A stretch of DNA of 64,000 nt from Rhizopus arrhizus (GCA_024220505.1 JAKZZE010000003.1:930001-994000); one strand, 5' to 3'. Counted from the first letter of the stretch, positions 1 through 10,727 are shown. Made by a program: numbers and translations. Notes: generated by a model from the letters alone, not told the origin.

Positions 1-2271
1 ACCAAGAGATCGAGAGTGGTTTTCGGCTGCACGAAGTAGTCGAGGCATGGTATCAGGTGCACCAATAATGACAACATCGTCAGCATACAGCAATGAGTTG
101 AGCCAGAGGCCGGAATGTTCAAAACGTGGCATGGAATCAAACACACGAGACGAGGTAGGTATCGCAACAGAACGTAATACAGAGGGTAGACCATTAATGT
201 ATATTGAATACAGAAAAGGAGAGAGGATGGAGCCTTGTAAGACGCCAGTGCGAGGCCAGAACGAGTTAGAAGAGTGACCACCAAGTAGGACTTGAACACT
301 TACATTGTCAAAGAGACTCTGTAGAATGCCAAGCATCGGTTCAGACACATGAGTTTCCAGTGCTCGCCAAATGACTGCACGGTCCACGGTATCGTATGCT
401 GACTTAATGTCAAGAAAGGCCAAGACAGGAGGTTCACCAAAATGATCTTCAGCATGCTGGCGGCATAGTTCATGGAGACAGAGGGCTTGATCAAGGGCAC
501 TACGCCGACGGCGAAATCCACCTTGGACAATGTCCAAAGGAGGAGCCGAGTCTTCCAAGGAGCTTTGCAAACATAACTCAAGTAGCTTCCGCAAAATTGA
601 CGTCAGACTAATTGGCCTGAAGTTTGCTGGATCGAGGGGATCACCTTTCTTGTATATTGGAACTATCTGCGCAACGCACCATGACTTGGGGACAGAGGAC
701 CATCGCCAGCAGAGCTGATAGAGAGCTGTTAAAACAGGAACAATATCTTTCACCACTGGGAGTAGCATCTCAGTCCTCAGCTGATCCACTCCAGGAGCTT
801 TACGTCTGGAGAGACGACGCACCAGAGCTTCACGAACTGTCTCAATACCAATAGGGCAGGAAGAGTTACCAGTAGGATGGGGGCCATCAGGTATAGGTGG
901 GGCTGGATATCTATTCTGAGGCAGGAAGGAGCCAGAAAAGACTTGACGAAAGTGATCAGCCATAACTTGGGCAGCCGCAGAAGTACCCTCAGGATGGGCA
1001 AATTGTGGTGTAGAGGTGCGGTTACGACGGATCTTGCGGATGATGGACGTGGTTTCGTGGAGAGGACCAGAGGACAATTTCTGGCAGAACTGTTTCCAAG
1101 TCGCTCGGCGTCGACGTTGGAGTGCCAATTTAAATCGTCTGCAAGCAGCAGTAAAAGTGTCCCAGCGCATTGCTTTTTCTACACCAGCAGCACGTTTCCA
1201 ATGTAGTCTACAGCGCTCGCGATAGTCAAATTCAAATTGTAAATCTGGTGTCCAGAACCATGCATTGTTTGTACTCTTGGGAGTACGACGGCCAACAGAA
1301 TCATCAAGACAGGAGTGTATGATGTCAGTAAAGGCCGTAGCCAGTTCATCAAAGTCTGGTTTAGAATTGTAGCTCTCCCTACATGGATCAAGAAAAGTGA
1401 GTAAATGTTCTTTAAATGGTGTCATACGCTCACTAATGAACTTCCCATATAAACAGTCAGGCTCTAACATTCTACTAAGATTCCACACGAGCCGTGGATG
1501 TGTTGTGGACGGTGGTGGTGAGGTGGGCAAGACGCACGACAAGGTGACTGGATGGTGGTCAGATCCCATTGATAAGTCCTCACGAACCTGCAGCTGTGGA
1601 TTGACTAGATCGTTGTAGCTGAGGAATAAGTCGATGATACTGGTATAGGCAAAGCCAGTATTCTCTCGACGAGCCTGTGAGCTGTATGTTGGGATACCAA
1701 AGGATAAGCGATGGTTCCAACAGATTAACCCTGATTCCATGATCCATTCCAACAATAAAGTGCCTCTGGTTGTGGTACGGTTATCTCCAAGTAAGGAGTG
1801 ATGACGGGCATTGAAGTCACCGCACACAAAGGTATTTGTTTGGGAAGGATGAGTCTGTGTAGGCAGCGACTTGAGGATCTCAATTGCCTCGGTATCATTT
1901 AAAGAGGGCGGCAGATATACACAGTGGATCAGAAAGGAAGACACTTGGCAAGATAAAACATACGGGGAGACAGATGGAAAGTGCGTAACATGGTAAGGAA
2001 ATTTGGGATTGACAAGGAGTGTAATACCCATTTTACCACGATAGGTACCTTCGACTGGCTGGCCATATGTATGATATTGTTTCCAATCAGTTGGATAGCG
2101 CAGAGGAGGAAGTAGCCATGTTTCGGTCATAAAGATCATAGAAGAAGAAAGGAGTGAATCGGTAATTTGATAAACAGCTTGACGAGCAAGACCATTTGAG
2201 TTCCATATTGTCATAGTAAGCATATTATTTAATTGGGCATAGGTTGGCATGTTGTTATTTATCTCACTCAT
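1..2271 (-). CDS. LINE ORF2: endonuclease + reverse transcriptase (partial)
   Basis: The frame is open from the ATG at 2271-2269 to the window edge (757 codons), and I read no stop in it. The N-terminal part is an AP-like endonuclease: an ETW motif near the start, CGDFNARH around residues 150-157, and a GSDHHPV motif further on. The reverse transcriptase follows, with LDIKSAYDTVD around residues 620-630 and the catalytic YADD at residues 729-732. The start overlaps the ORF1 stop as ATGA (ORF1 TGA at 2270-2268), which is a common LINE arrangement for coupled translation. The thumb and C-terminal zinc motif, seen in the relics at 42.4-45.4 kb, would lie beyond the left edge. Role: nicking of target DNA and target-primed reverse transcription. 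Confidence 0.88.
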   Translation of the reverse strand, partial: MSEINNNMPTYAQLNNMLTMTIWNSNGLARQAVYQITDSLLSSSMIFMTETWLLPPLRYPTDWKQYHTYGQPVEGTYRGKMGITLLVNPKFPYHVTHFPSVSPYVLSCQVSSFLIHCVYLPPSLNDTEAIEILKSLPTQTHPSQTNTFVCGDFNARHHSLLGDNRTTTRGTLLLEWIMESGLICWNHRLSFGIPTYSSQARRENTGFAYTSIIDLFLSYNDLVNPQLQVREDLSMGSDHHPVTLSCVLPTSPPPSTTHPRLVWNLSRMLEPDCLYGKFISERMTPFKEHLLTFLDPCRESYNSKPDFDELATAFTDIIHSCLDDSVGRRTPKSTNNAWFWTPDLQFEFDYRERCRLHWKRAAGVEKAMRWDTFTAACRRFKLALQRRRRATWKQFCQKLSSGPLHETTSIIRKIRRNRTSTPQFAHPEGTSAAAQVMADHFRQVFSGSFLPQNRYPAPPIPDGPHPTGNSSCPIGIETVREALVRRLSRRKAPGVDQLRTEMLLPVVKDIVPVLTALYQLCWRWSSVPKSWCVAQIVPIYKKGDPLDPANFRPISLTSILRKLLELCLQSSLEDSAPPLDIVQGGFRRRRSALDQALCLHELCRQHAEDHFGEPPVLAFLDIKSAYDTVDRAVIWRALETHVSEPMLGILQSLFDNVSVQVLLGGHSSNSFWPRTGVLQGSILSPFLYSIYINGLPSVLRSVAIPTSSRVFDSMPRFEHSGLWLNSLLYADDVVIIGAPDTMPRLLRAAENHSRSLG

Positions 2272-3434
2272 AAATCATCATCAACAGGTTCACCTTCACC
2301 TGTGAGGGATTTAGAGGAAGCAGCAGAGGAAACAACAAAGGTGTCAAGCACGTTAGACATGTCAGTATCAGCTTGGGTAGTGGTAGTACCGACAGGGAGA
2401 GAAGTACTTGACGTCTTCATAATGATGGTTTTAAATTGATCATCAGTGATCCATTGTTTGCGCATGAAATCACGAGCAACAGCAACACGAACAGATTCAC
2501 GGATGTGATCAAGCGCACGGAGAAGACGAGTTTGGTGTATTTCGACACATTTGGATTGTCGAGCTTCCGGATCTAAATTGTTAAAAAGCGGGTTGCGCAA
2601 ACGTTGGGCATCCAAAGGATCAAAATTATCAAGAGGTTTGACACCAGCTTTATCAAAAATAGATAAAAGTTCTTCCACATAATCATTGTGGATGAGGAGC
2701 GCAACAACATGGTTGTCAGGGAAGTGTACATCCAATACACGAGCATTATTGATTTTAAGCTTACGTAACTTGGTACGAAGACTAGAAATAGCCTCCCGAT
2801 ACCGACTTGGTAGGTAGATGTACTGGTACCCATGTGATTCTGATACCGTAGTGAAAGTACGAGTAATTGCCTGAAACTGTCGAGGTGTGATGCGACGAGT
2901 CCGCTTTGCCTTAGGTGTCTTAGGTGGTGTGGGGGCATGCTTACCCTTAGCTGCAACAGAGGCAAAAGAGATAGCAGAAGATTGGGTCGACTCTTCCGTT
3001 GTACTATTTTTGTTTACTATGGCAGAGGCATATTTTGAAGCTTCAGTGCCTTGTGTAGAGCTGGATGTGGGTGCCAAAACAGGAAACTCTACAGAGGTCG
3101 TAGATTGTTTCTCCAGTTCCTGGATTCTGATGTTGGCAGAATTCAATTCAGCACGCAAGCGCTGGTTTTCTGCCACCAGATGTTCTAATTGGGATAGGCG
3201 GTCGTCATACTGGCGGAACCTATCCAAAATTGTGGAAACCCAATTAGGTGGTGGTGCATGTGTTTCTTCAGCCTGTGGCTGTGCAGATTCAACCGAGAGG
3301 GAAAAATTTTCAGTGCTCTTTACAGTTGCATGTGTTGCTACCTGAGGAAGCATAGTGATTCCAAAGTTCATGTTGCTGGGAATGTTGAAATTGTGTTCCG
3401 GTAGAGCTGTAATGGCGTTCTTTTTTGGTGCCAT
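2268..3434 (-). CDS. LINE ORF1 (nucleic-acid-binding/coiled-coil protein)
   Basis: The frame ends at 2268 and overlaps ORF2 by ATGA. The first ATG not inside the neighbouring tRNA is at 3434-3432, which gives about 388 aa. The same frame stays open upstream to 3884 and encodes a Ser/Thr-rich stretch, but its only upstream ATG lies inside the tRNA gene. The element may therefore be 5'-truncated or use a non-AUG start. The protein has a Pro/Ser-rich N-terminus, a leucine-heptad coiled coil (around LSQLEHLVAENQRLRAEL), a basic KAKRTRR patch, and a C-terminal domain with YIYLPSRYR and HFPDNHVVALLIHNDY. The ORF at 43343-44122 is clearly homologous over that C-terminal domain. It probably packages the LINE RNA. 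Confidence 0.78.
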   Translation of the reverse strand: MAPKKNAITALPEHNFNIPSNMNFGITMLPQVATHATVKSTENFSLSVESAQPQAEETHAPPPNWVSTILDRFRQYDDRLSQLEHLVAENQRLRAELNSANIRIQELEKQSTTSVEFPVLAPTSSSTQGTEASKYASAIVNKNSTTEESTQSSAISFASVAAKGKHAPTPPKTPKAKRTRRITPRQFQAITRTFTTVSESHGYQYIYLPSRYREAISSLRTKLRKLKINNARVLDVHFPDNHVVALLIHNDYVEELLSIFDKAGVKPLDNFDPLDAQRLRNPLFNNLDPEARQSKCVEIHQTRLLRALDHIRESVRVAVARDFMRKQWITDDQFKTIIMKTSSTSLPVGTTTTQADTDMSNVLDTFVVSSAASSKSLTGEGEPVDDDL

Positions 3435-3848
3435 TTGTTTATTCTTTTTGTTAATTCCTGATGAGGGTCGAAAGACAGAATCAACAGGTAGAAGAGGTGG
3501 CGTACGGTCGGAAAACAGGCGCTTGCTTGGGGTTTCGACAGCTGAAGAGGAACTATCTGTTTCTATAATAGCAGTTGATGTGCTAACTTGTTGCTTTGTA
3601 GATGAAGCTGCTAATTTCTCGGAATTGGTAATTTCAAGATCTTGAGATGTCGAAATGGTGCTTCTTTCTGCAGAAATTTTTGGTTGGGATGCGTTTGAGC
3701 TGTTTGGTGCTTTGCTTGTTGGGCTATGAATGATGTTTATGTTGTCTGGTAAGTTACTAACTATGATACTTTTAGGACACGTGATCGGGAATACTTTTAT
3801 CCGGTTGTACAAAGGATAAAAAGTGATCGAAAAGCGAAAGAAAAGTGC

Positions 3849-3921
3849 GCTTCCTTGGCTCAGTTGGTAGAGCGTCAGTCTCATAATCTGAAGGTCGCCA
3901 GTTCGATCCTGGCAGGGAGCA
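3849..3921 (+). tRNA. tRNA-Met (elongator, anticodon CAT)
   Basis: The 73 nt fold as a full cloverleaf. The acceptor arms are GCTTCCT and AGGGAGC with discriminator A at 3921. The D-arm is GCTC..GAGC, and the T-arm is GCCAG-TTCGATC-CTGGC. The anticodon loop CTCATAA places CAT at the anticodon. The anticodon arm closely resembles yeast elongator tRNA-Met. There is no intron. A LINE ends directly upstream. Confidence 0.93.
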
Positions 3922-4069
3922 TATAAAATGTTTGATTGTTGTGATATCTTATTCTATTGTAAGGATGATCGCTTTTTGGTGTAGCTATGATTATTGTGAC
4001 GCAGTTGCTGTTGTAACACAAGAACCAACTTTTTGAACGAACAAAAGGAACGATCTTTTCAAACGATCC

Positions 4070-5361
4070 AAAAGTTAATATTGCCAATCAAATCTAACCA
4101 AACATTAACCCACTGTGACGAAGCAAGTTATGACGATTGCGCCTAGTGAGTACCCCATATTGAACCTTGTTCAATTTTTGAACTTTATTTCAAAAATTGA
4201 AGCTTATTTCAAAAATCAAACCTTATTTCAAAAATCAAACCTTATTTCAAAAAGTAAAGCTTATTTCAAAAAGAAAAGCTTACTTCAAAAATCAAACTTT
4301 ATTTTCTTTTGTCTATAAAATAGACAAGCTTTTATTTTTATTTTACTTCACTTATCTTGACTTACTTCTCTTGACTTATATATTTTAACTTTACTTATCT
4401 TAAATATATTTTATCCAATAAATCAAGTATCTTTATCCCTGAATCTTTTGGTATAACACTCTTAAAACACAAGCAAGACAAGTCCCTTGAAGTCAATTAT
4501 CTTCATTGTAAACACTCTTAAAACTCTTATCAAGTTACTTTATTACAAACAAGTTTGATCTACTTAACAAGATCTGGTGGTCACTCACAAGCGAACCTAA
4601 TATCAATACTCTACCCAACTCTTAATTTTTTTTATCCATTTTCATCAACTTTACTCTATTTCAAAACCGTTAACTCTTACAAGCCATTGAAGCAACAAAA
4701 AATTACACTATAAATATCCCTTTATCCTTTCACTTTTGAAACACTTGCTTACTTTTTGATATACTGTAACGAAAATGGTAATAAGGATACACAGAGATTA
4801 GCCGAGTCAATTCAGAAAGATAAAAAAAATTAAAAATATAAAAAATGTTAAAAAGATAAAAAAAGTTGAAAATATAAAAAAAGTCAAAAAAATAAGAAAA
4901 GCTAAAAAGAAAACAAAAAAAATATTATTCATATATATCCCATCTTTTTGTGAAGAAATTGTTAGTCAGTTTAAATAAATCATATATTTTTACTCAATAA
5001 TTAACAAACTTTAACAAGAAAGTCCCTGTTCACTTAAACTTTTTACTCTACTTTAACTTTTATCAAGAAACATCGTATTGATCTTACACATAAGATCTGG
5101 TGGTCACTACTTAACAAGCATCCGCTTAAATTCTATATTAAACAACAACTTACAAGGCAATCTTAACCTTACAATCAAGCTTTACAAGCAAACTTTACTC
5201 TATTAAAACACAAACCTACAAGCCAACCAATAATAAAATAACAATATACTTACTTTTGATATAACTTACTTTTTACTTACTTTTGACATATTTTACTTTA
5301 ACATAAATAAAAAGAATATCTTCAAGGATCTACATTTAAAATCTTTCTGATCCCTTACATA
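4070..5361 (+). repeat. LTR-alpha cluster (two cores), left of M1
   Basis: This AT-rich DNA has no gene. It holds LTR-like units with the conserved core AGATCTGGTGGTCACT at 4570-4585 and 5093-5108. The usual order is visible: a TATA-like box, a pyrimidine-rich leader, an AATAAA-type signal, a GTCCCTTGAAG..CTTCATTGTAAA hairpin, the core, and an end in TTACA (copy 1 ends near 4710). A new unit begins with TGTAACG near 4766. There is no open gag/pol. The last unit is split by element M1. Confidence 0.65.
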
Positions 5362-5363
5362 TA

Positions 5364-7034
5364 CAGTGGGTGGACTAATTGTCCCAGTGTTTCAACATTT
5401 TTTACGTTTGACACTGTAACTCGACCAATTCTTAGGCTATGCGGCTAGTTCCATGCTCATTAGAAAGGTCGCACTTCGTGCTACATAATATCAAAGAGCT
5501 GGTGTTCGGAGATTACACGGTCTGAGTTAATCAGCAATAGAAAAAAAACACCGCACTGGGACAATTTTTCCGCTTGAACGTAAATTTTACTTAATAACGG
5601 GTATGTCCCCCTTTAGCATTAATAACTGCTTTACAACGATCCGGCATGCTATCTATATATCTTCTACACTCATCCACTGTAAAAGTATTCCATTCTTTTT
5701 CGATTCTTTCCCATAACTCATATACTCCTTTAGCCTTAGTGTCATATACAGTCAGCTTGAGTTTAAGGTGATGCCATACATATTCAATAGGGTTTAAATC
5801 GGGGCTTTGGGCTGGCCAGCTAAAGATATGATCACTCTTGAAGTTATTATCCACAAACCATTGCTTAGCAAGCTTCGAAGTGTGCTTGGGATCCTTATCT
5901 TGTTGAAAATAGATATCCTCAGGATTGTATCTATAGTACTTTAGGCTGTCCATAAGTGTAGTTTTCAAGATATTTACATAATCCACAGCTTCCATAGTTC
6001 CACCATATATCCAACAAGCATACCCAAAATCATCATAAGTGATACAACCCCATACCATGACATTTTATTGGCCACCTTTAACTGTAAAATCTAAGTGACG
6101 AGGCTGCAATACATCGTCTGGTCGACTCCAGTGATACTTGCAACCGTCTGATCCGAAAACATTAACTTTAGTCTCATCACTAAACACCATACGCCTCCAG
6201 TCATTGGTTGTCCAGTCTTTGTGGGTCATAGCCCATGATAAACATCGTTCCTTGTGCTGTTTACTGAGAAGAGGCTTCTTCGCTTTTATTTTAGCTCTGA
6301 AGTTCATACTTTTAAGAAGCTTCAAGACTCTAAAATAACTAATAACGTACCCCAAACCATTCAGATATTGATGTGCTGCTTTGGCTGTCCTGAATTCATC
6401 CTTTATTATTTGTCTACGGATGTATGACTTGGTAGTTTCACCAATAGTTGCTCTTCTACCAGGGGCTGCCTTCATTCGGTTTGGAAAAAACCTGTTCGCA
6501 TACCTACCTAAAGTTAACTTTTTCAATCCGGGAATGCGTTCCATAACTTGTTCATATGTCATATTACTAGCCAAAAGCATTTGGATTTGTTTCTGAACAG
6601 ATTTGCTGATAGTAGGAGTCATTTGATGCAGGACAAAGTCGTAAGAAGTGCAGTATAGAAAGAGACTAAGAATATTGTACAAAAAAGAATAACGTAAAGC
6701 TATTTATACTTTACATTAAAGATATGAGTCGTAGATTATCATAGATAAGACTGGTATATTAGTTCCGGTGATTTCTGATTGATAAGAAGGCGATGTTTAG
6801 AACACATTGCAAAATAAGCAGGTAGCGGAAAAATTGTCTCAGTGCGGTGTTTTTTTTCTATTGCTGATTAACTCAGACCGTGTAATCTCCGAACACCAGC
6901 TCTTTGATATTATGTAGCACGAAGTGCGACCTTTCTAATGAGCATGGAACTAGCCGCATAGCCTAAGAATTGGTCGAGTTACAGTGTCAAACGTAAAAAA
7001 TGTTGAAACACTGGGACAATTAGTCCACCCACTG
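5364..7034 (-). mobile_element. Tc1/mariner element M1 with long terminal inverted repeats
   Basis: The element starts CAGTGGGTGG and ends with its complement, flanked by TA at 5362-5363 and 7035-7036. The terminal inverted repeats are about 205 bp and almost identical. Each TIR contains an outer AATTGTCCCAGTG (5377-5389) and an inner inverted copy CACTGGGACAATT (5554-5566). It sits inside an LTR-alpha copy whose right half resumes at 7037. It encodes one transposase on the minus strand. Confidence 0.93.
5591..6622 (-). pseudogene. M1 transposase (DDE, Tc1 type), one in-frame stop
   Basis: The start is taken at the ATG 6622-6620 (MTPTISKSVQ), which gives the family's usual ~340 codons. The N-terminus has tandem helix-turn-helix DNA-binding segments. 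The catalytic motifs are FSDETKVNVFGSDG, FQQDKDPKHTSK and SPDLNPIEYVW, so the D, D and E residues are present. A single TAA at 6067-6065 interrupts the frame just before the conserved MVWGCI motif; both halves are otherwise in the same frame. The copy is thus inactive by one substitution and looks young. Confidence 0.9.
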
Positions 7035-7036
7035 TA

Positions 7037-8728
7037 CATCAAGTCAAGTCCTTTGAAGTCAAATTATCTTCATCGTATCAATTTTATATTCTCTTATCAA
7101 GAAAACTCTTTATTACTTTTTACTGTTTGATCTACAATACAAGATCTGGTGGTCACTTACTACAAGCAAACCAAATTTATCAACACAAACACAAGCCTTT
7201 GATCTCAAATTCTTTTACACTTCAAAGAAAAGTCAAATTATTTCTAAACTCTTAAGGCCATTTAAACGAAACAATACCTATCTCAAGAAAAATTACATTA
7301 TGAAGATATGAATTCCGAAACTTCTTTCAAGCTTTAATTTTTGACGTTTTGTAAATCACTTTACAAATGGTTGTAACACACAAGAATAAAACGGCGGAAT
7401 TTAAATCGTTGCAGTTTACAACAACCACCTTACACTATACAACAACCGCCTCTTTTGTTATAACAACCATTCAAAATACCAAAAACAGAACAAAATCATA
7501 AAATCCAAAAACATATAAATAACCCCAAATAATAATCTCAAAAAATACTTCACTTCTTCTTAACAACTTCTTAACTACTTCACAACTTTTTATTTTACTT
7601 TTACTTTTTCTTTTTATCAAATAAATATTCTTTTAAAGAGGCAAACTATCTCTTATTTTATTTAACATCAAGAACAAGAAGTCCCTTGAAGCTATTATAC
7701 TTCATTGTAAATCCCCTTTTTTATTTTACTTTATCTTTTTATTTTTATTTTTTATTCTACCTTAATCAAAACAGTTTGATCTACTTTATAAGATCTGGTG
7801 GTCACTATAACAAGCGAATCAAGCCAAATCCAACTCATATAAAAACAATTATTATATCAATTACAACTTAAATCTGTTTATTTAAACTTCAACTCAACAC
7901 ACTCAAGCGAACTAGTGAAAAATTTTATTACATGGTCATTATTTTAACTATTTGACAAATTTTTAACCATTTGGTATATTTTTTACTTTTTGATATTTTT
8001 TTAACCTTTTGATATTTTTTAACCTTTTGATATTTTTACATTTTGTAAAAATAGAACTTTATATTTTTGCCTATAAAAAGCCTAGCTTTTTATTCTTTTG
8101 ATTTCTCTACACTTTTCTTGACTTTACTTTTCTTGACTTTACTTTTCTTGACTTTACTTATCTTGACTTACTTTTTCTTGACTTTACTTCTCTTGACACA
8201 TATTCAAAATATATATTATCCAATAAATCAAGTATCTTTATCCCTGAATCTTTTGATATAACACTCTTAAAATACAAGCAAGACAAGTCCCTTGAAGCCA
8301 ATTATCTTCATTGTAAAACCTTTTAATACTCTTATCAGGTTATCTGAACATAAAACAAGTCTGATCAACTTAACAAGATCTGGTGGTCACTTACAAGCGA
8401 ACCTAATATCAATACTCTACCCAACTCTTATTTTTTTTATCCATTTTCATCAACTTTACTTTATTTCAAAACCGTTAACTCTTACAAGCCATTGAAGCAA
8501 CAAAAATTACATTGGATGAAACGCAAATCAACTCCGACATAGATTGTTAAAATAATTTAAATTATTGTAACACAATGCAGCATATTACAAAAAAAAAACA
8601 CAATGCAGCAAACTTTTGCAGTGCGACCAAAGTAGGCAGTAAAGAGGTTACACGAAGCAAAAGTGAAAGAAGTCAAAAAATTAAAAAGGTTGAAAAATGA
8701 AAAAAGTCAAAAAAAAAATTATTATATA
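7037..8728 (+). repeat. LTR-alpha cluster (three cores), one full LTR at 7372-7932
   Basis: Three cores lie at 7142-7157, 7791-7806 and 8376-8391. The middle copy is complete: it starts TGTAACACAC at 7372 and ends TTATTACA at 7932, with TGGT on both sides (7368-7371, 7933-7936). It has a TATAAATAA box near 7516 and AATAAA-type signals before the hairpin and core, as expected for an LTR promoter and poly(A) site. Another unit begins near 8567 (TGTAACACAATGC) and is cut by P1. No coding sequence is present. Confidence 0.7.
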
Positions 8729-9240
8729 CAGTAGGTGAAAAAATACGAGCAACCTCTGTTCGATTTGTCTTCATATCTTTTTATTTTTGTGTGTATATTT
8801 GCCAGAGCTTTGATATCACACAAACTAATTAGGGCAACAAAGATACATGTAATACAGTAAAGAGATTGACTCTACTTGAAGTACAAGCTTTTTAAAAAGG
8901 GAAAGACAGTCATAAAAAAGCCAATGATGATTTTTCAAAATTCGCTATGTTTATTTAATATTTTCTATATCTTCCCTTTGCTTTAATAACTGCTTCTACT
9001 TTGGCTGGCATACTATTGATGTGCCTCTTGCAAGCATTTGCATTGGGTTTATTTCGTTCTACATCCACAAATTGCTAAAGCTTTCTGACACCTCTTTCTC
9101 CGACTTCATGTGGTGTGAGATTAAGTTTGAGCTGATGCCAAACATGCTTTATATGATTTAAATCCAGGCTTTGAGCATACCAATAATTTGTATACCTTAC
9201 GCTGATACCGCATACCTATGGAGTTATGAATTTTAATTTA
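8729..9240 (-). mobile_element. Tc1/mariner element P, truncated copy P1
   Basis: The left end CAGTAGGTGAAAAAATACG matches full copies P2 (22176) and P3 (32185). It carries the 3' part of a minus-strand transposase, including the decayed catalytic motif LDLNHIKHVW (Glu replaced by Lys) and the C-terminus around RYINSMPAKVEAVIKAKG. It is interrupted at 9241 by element Q, and its right half is not found beyond Q. Confidence 0.85.
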
Positions 9241-9439
9241 TACAGTGACCCGCAAAACTGTCCCAATGTTTCGTAATTTTCTCTTCTAGGGCTTGTGGCT
9301 CCATAGTTGTTAAGCTAATGTACACCTTATTGTACAGTTGCCGTCAAAACTGGTCGCATGTTTTCATATTTTGCCTATACACGTTGCGGTCTACTTCATT
9401 TCTTAGTTTATAGCAATGTAGTATACACCATTCGAAAGA

Positions 9440-9530
9440 GCAAACTCTGGGTAGCTCAGTGGTAGTACAAGTATTGCAGTAGAGCCAGTGTATCGGTAAT
9501 CACTGGCCCTCAAAGTTCGATGGTACATGC
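9440..9530 (+). other. tRNA-like segment within the M2 left TIR (mirrored at 10792-10884)
   Basis: It contains a perfect pol III A-box-like TAGCTCAGTGG at 9452-9462 and a B-box-like AGTTCGATGG at 9514-9523, at tRNA-like spacing. TTGCA in between resembles a Cys anticodon loop, and CCAGTG..CACTGG forms a hairpin. The right TIR has the same in inverted orientation (A-box complement 10852-10862). The acceptor and T stems do not pair well, so this is not called a tRNA gene. Confidence 0.45.
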
Positions 9531-9707
9531 GACCAGTTTTGACGGCGTTTATAAGTGACATAATATAGTCACAAAAATGTGACTTATTTCTAAATTTTTA
9601 TATTTTTTTCTTCTCTTTCTTTTATTATAATAATATTGTTTACATGTAAGTGTTTTTTTGCTACATTGCGACACCCCATTAAGAAATTACACCATTGCAG
9701 ATTCGAC

Positions 9708-10727
9708 ATGCGCGCAATTTCAACTGACAAAGTAAACAGCATTTCCTCATTGCTAAGATCTAAGAAGTCAAACAGCAAAGTAGCAAAACAAGTTGGTGTT
9801 AGTCGTACTACTGTTCAGAAGTACCGCTCATCTCTGAGGATGAGTGGAAAAGTTGATGAAGGTGGTCGTCCATCTCTAATTAGTCAACGCATGGTAAGCT
9901 ACATCCGGAGATTAGTCACCTTGGGAAGAAAAAATAATGCTGTAGAGATCCAAAAAGCTCTAAAAGAAGAATTTGGAATGTCTGTAAGTGACAGTACCGT
10001 ACGCCGCGTCCTTAAAAAAGCTGGCTTTATAGCATTTGTCAAGCCACAAAAACCATTGCTACGAACGCAAAACATCATGAAACGCCTTCAATGGGCTAAA
10101 TCGCACCAACATTGGACTGTGGACGACTGGAAACGGGTCATATTCTCAGATGAGACCAAAATAAATCGTTTTGCATCCGACGGAAAGGCTTATACATGGA
10201 AACTACCCCATGAGGAGTTGAACTCACGACATGTACAGCAAACCGTCAAGCATGGGGGTGGCAATACTATGGTCTGGAGCTGCATTACATGGGAAGGCGT
10301 TGGGTGGATAGTTGATGTAGGTCATCGTATGAATAGCGAGGCCTATCTTGAGGTCTTAAAAGATGACTTACTGAAGACAATGGAGAGTTATGACTTGGAT
10401 TCTTCCAAAATAGTGTTTCAGCAGGATAATGATCCCAAGCATACATCGAAGGTAGTGAAAGAATGGATTGACCAGCAGCCATTCGAAGCATTGGAACGGC
10501 CTCCTCAGCCCCCAGACCAAAATCCTATAGAGCATATGTGGGCACATTTAAAGAGAGAGCTATTTCATAGCTATGAGGCACCACCAAGTAGTATGCATGA
10601 GCTATGGGAGCGTATAGGTCAGACCTGGTATGCCATTTCTAAAGAGGAATGCCAAAAATACATCGAAAGTATGCCGAAAAGATGTGCTGCAGTTATTAAA
10701 GCAAAAGGTCGCTGGACTAAGTATTGA
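9708..10727 (+). CDS. M2 transposase, intact DD34E (Tc1/mariner)
   Basis: It encodes 339 aa from the ATG at 9708. An in-frame ATG at 9636 would add 24 residues, but 339 aa matches the Tc1 family length. The N-terminus carries a paired-like HTH region (SKVAKQVGVSRTTVQKYRSS, then a second HTH through SDSTVRRVLKKAGF). The catalytic residues are in FSDETKINRF, VFQQDNDPKHTS and PPDQNPIEHMW. I count 34 residues between the second D and the E, giving DD34E. The motif HGGGNTMVWSC is present. The protein ends WTKY shortly before the right TIR. There are no stops or frameshifts, unlike every other transposase here. It catalyses cut-and-paste transposition at TA. Confidence 0.95.
   Translation: MRAISTDKVNSISSLLRSKKSNSKVAKQVGVSRTTVQKYRSSLRMSGKVDEGGRPSLISQRMVSYIRRLVTLGRKNNAVEIQKALKEEFGMSVSDSTVRRVLKKAGFIAFVKPQKPLLRTQNIMKRLQWAKSHQHWTVDDWKRVIFSDETKINRFASDGKAYTWKLPHEELNSRHVQQTVKHGGGNTMVWSCITWEGVGWIVDVGHRMNSEAYLEVLKDDLLKTMESYDLDSSKIVFQQDNDPKHTSKVVKEWIDQQPFEALERPPQPPDQNPIEHMWAHLKRELFHSYEAPPSSMHELWERIGQTWYAISKEECQKYIESMPKRCAAVIKAKGRWTKY

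Larger units (their letters stand above)
1..3848 (-). mobile_element. LINE (non-LTR retrotransposon), 3' part beyond left edge
   Basis: This is a minus-strand LINE with two overlapping ORFs, ORF1 followed by an endonuclease/reverse transcriptase ORF2. The 5' boundary is not visible as a repeat edge, but the coding character runs up to the 5' end of the tRNA-Met gene at 3849. Related pieces lie at 42.4-45.6 kb, 47.8-48.7 kb and 29.8 kb. I saw no in-frame stops, so this is the youngest-looking LINE in the window. Its 3' UTR lies outside the window. Confidence 0.85.

Noticed and set aside
3432..3884. ORF1 start at the ATG at 3884
   Set aside because: That ATG lies within the tRNA-Met gene on the opposite strand, so it is unlikely to be the true start.
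4115..8500. Short hydrophobic or Lys/Tyr-rich frames in AT-rich DNA
   Set aside because: They arise from simple A/T and CTTGACTTTA repeats in LTRs and have no homologous layout between copies.
9440..9530. Calling a real tRNA gene in the M2 TIR
   Set aside because: Acceptor and T stems do not pair; only the boxes are convincing.
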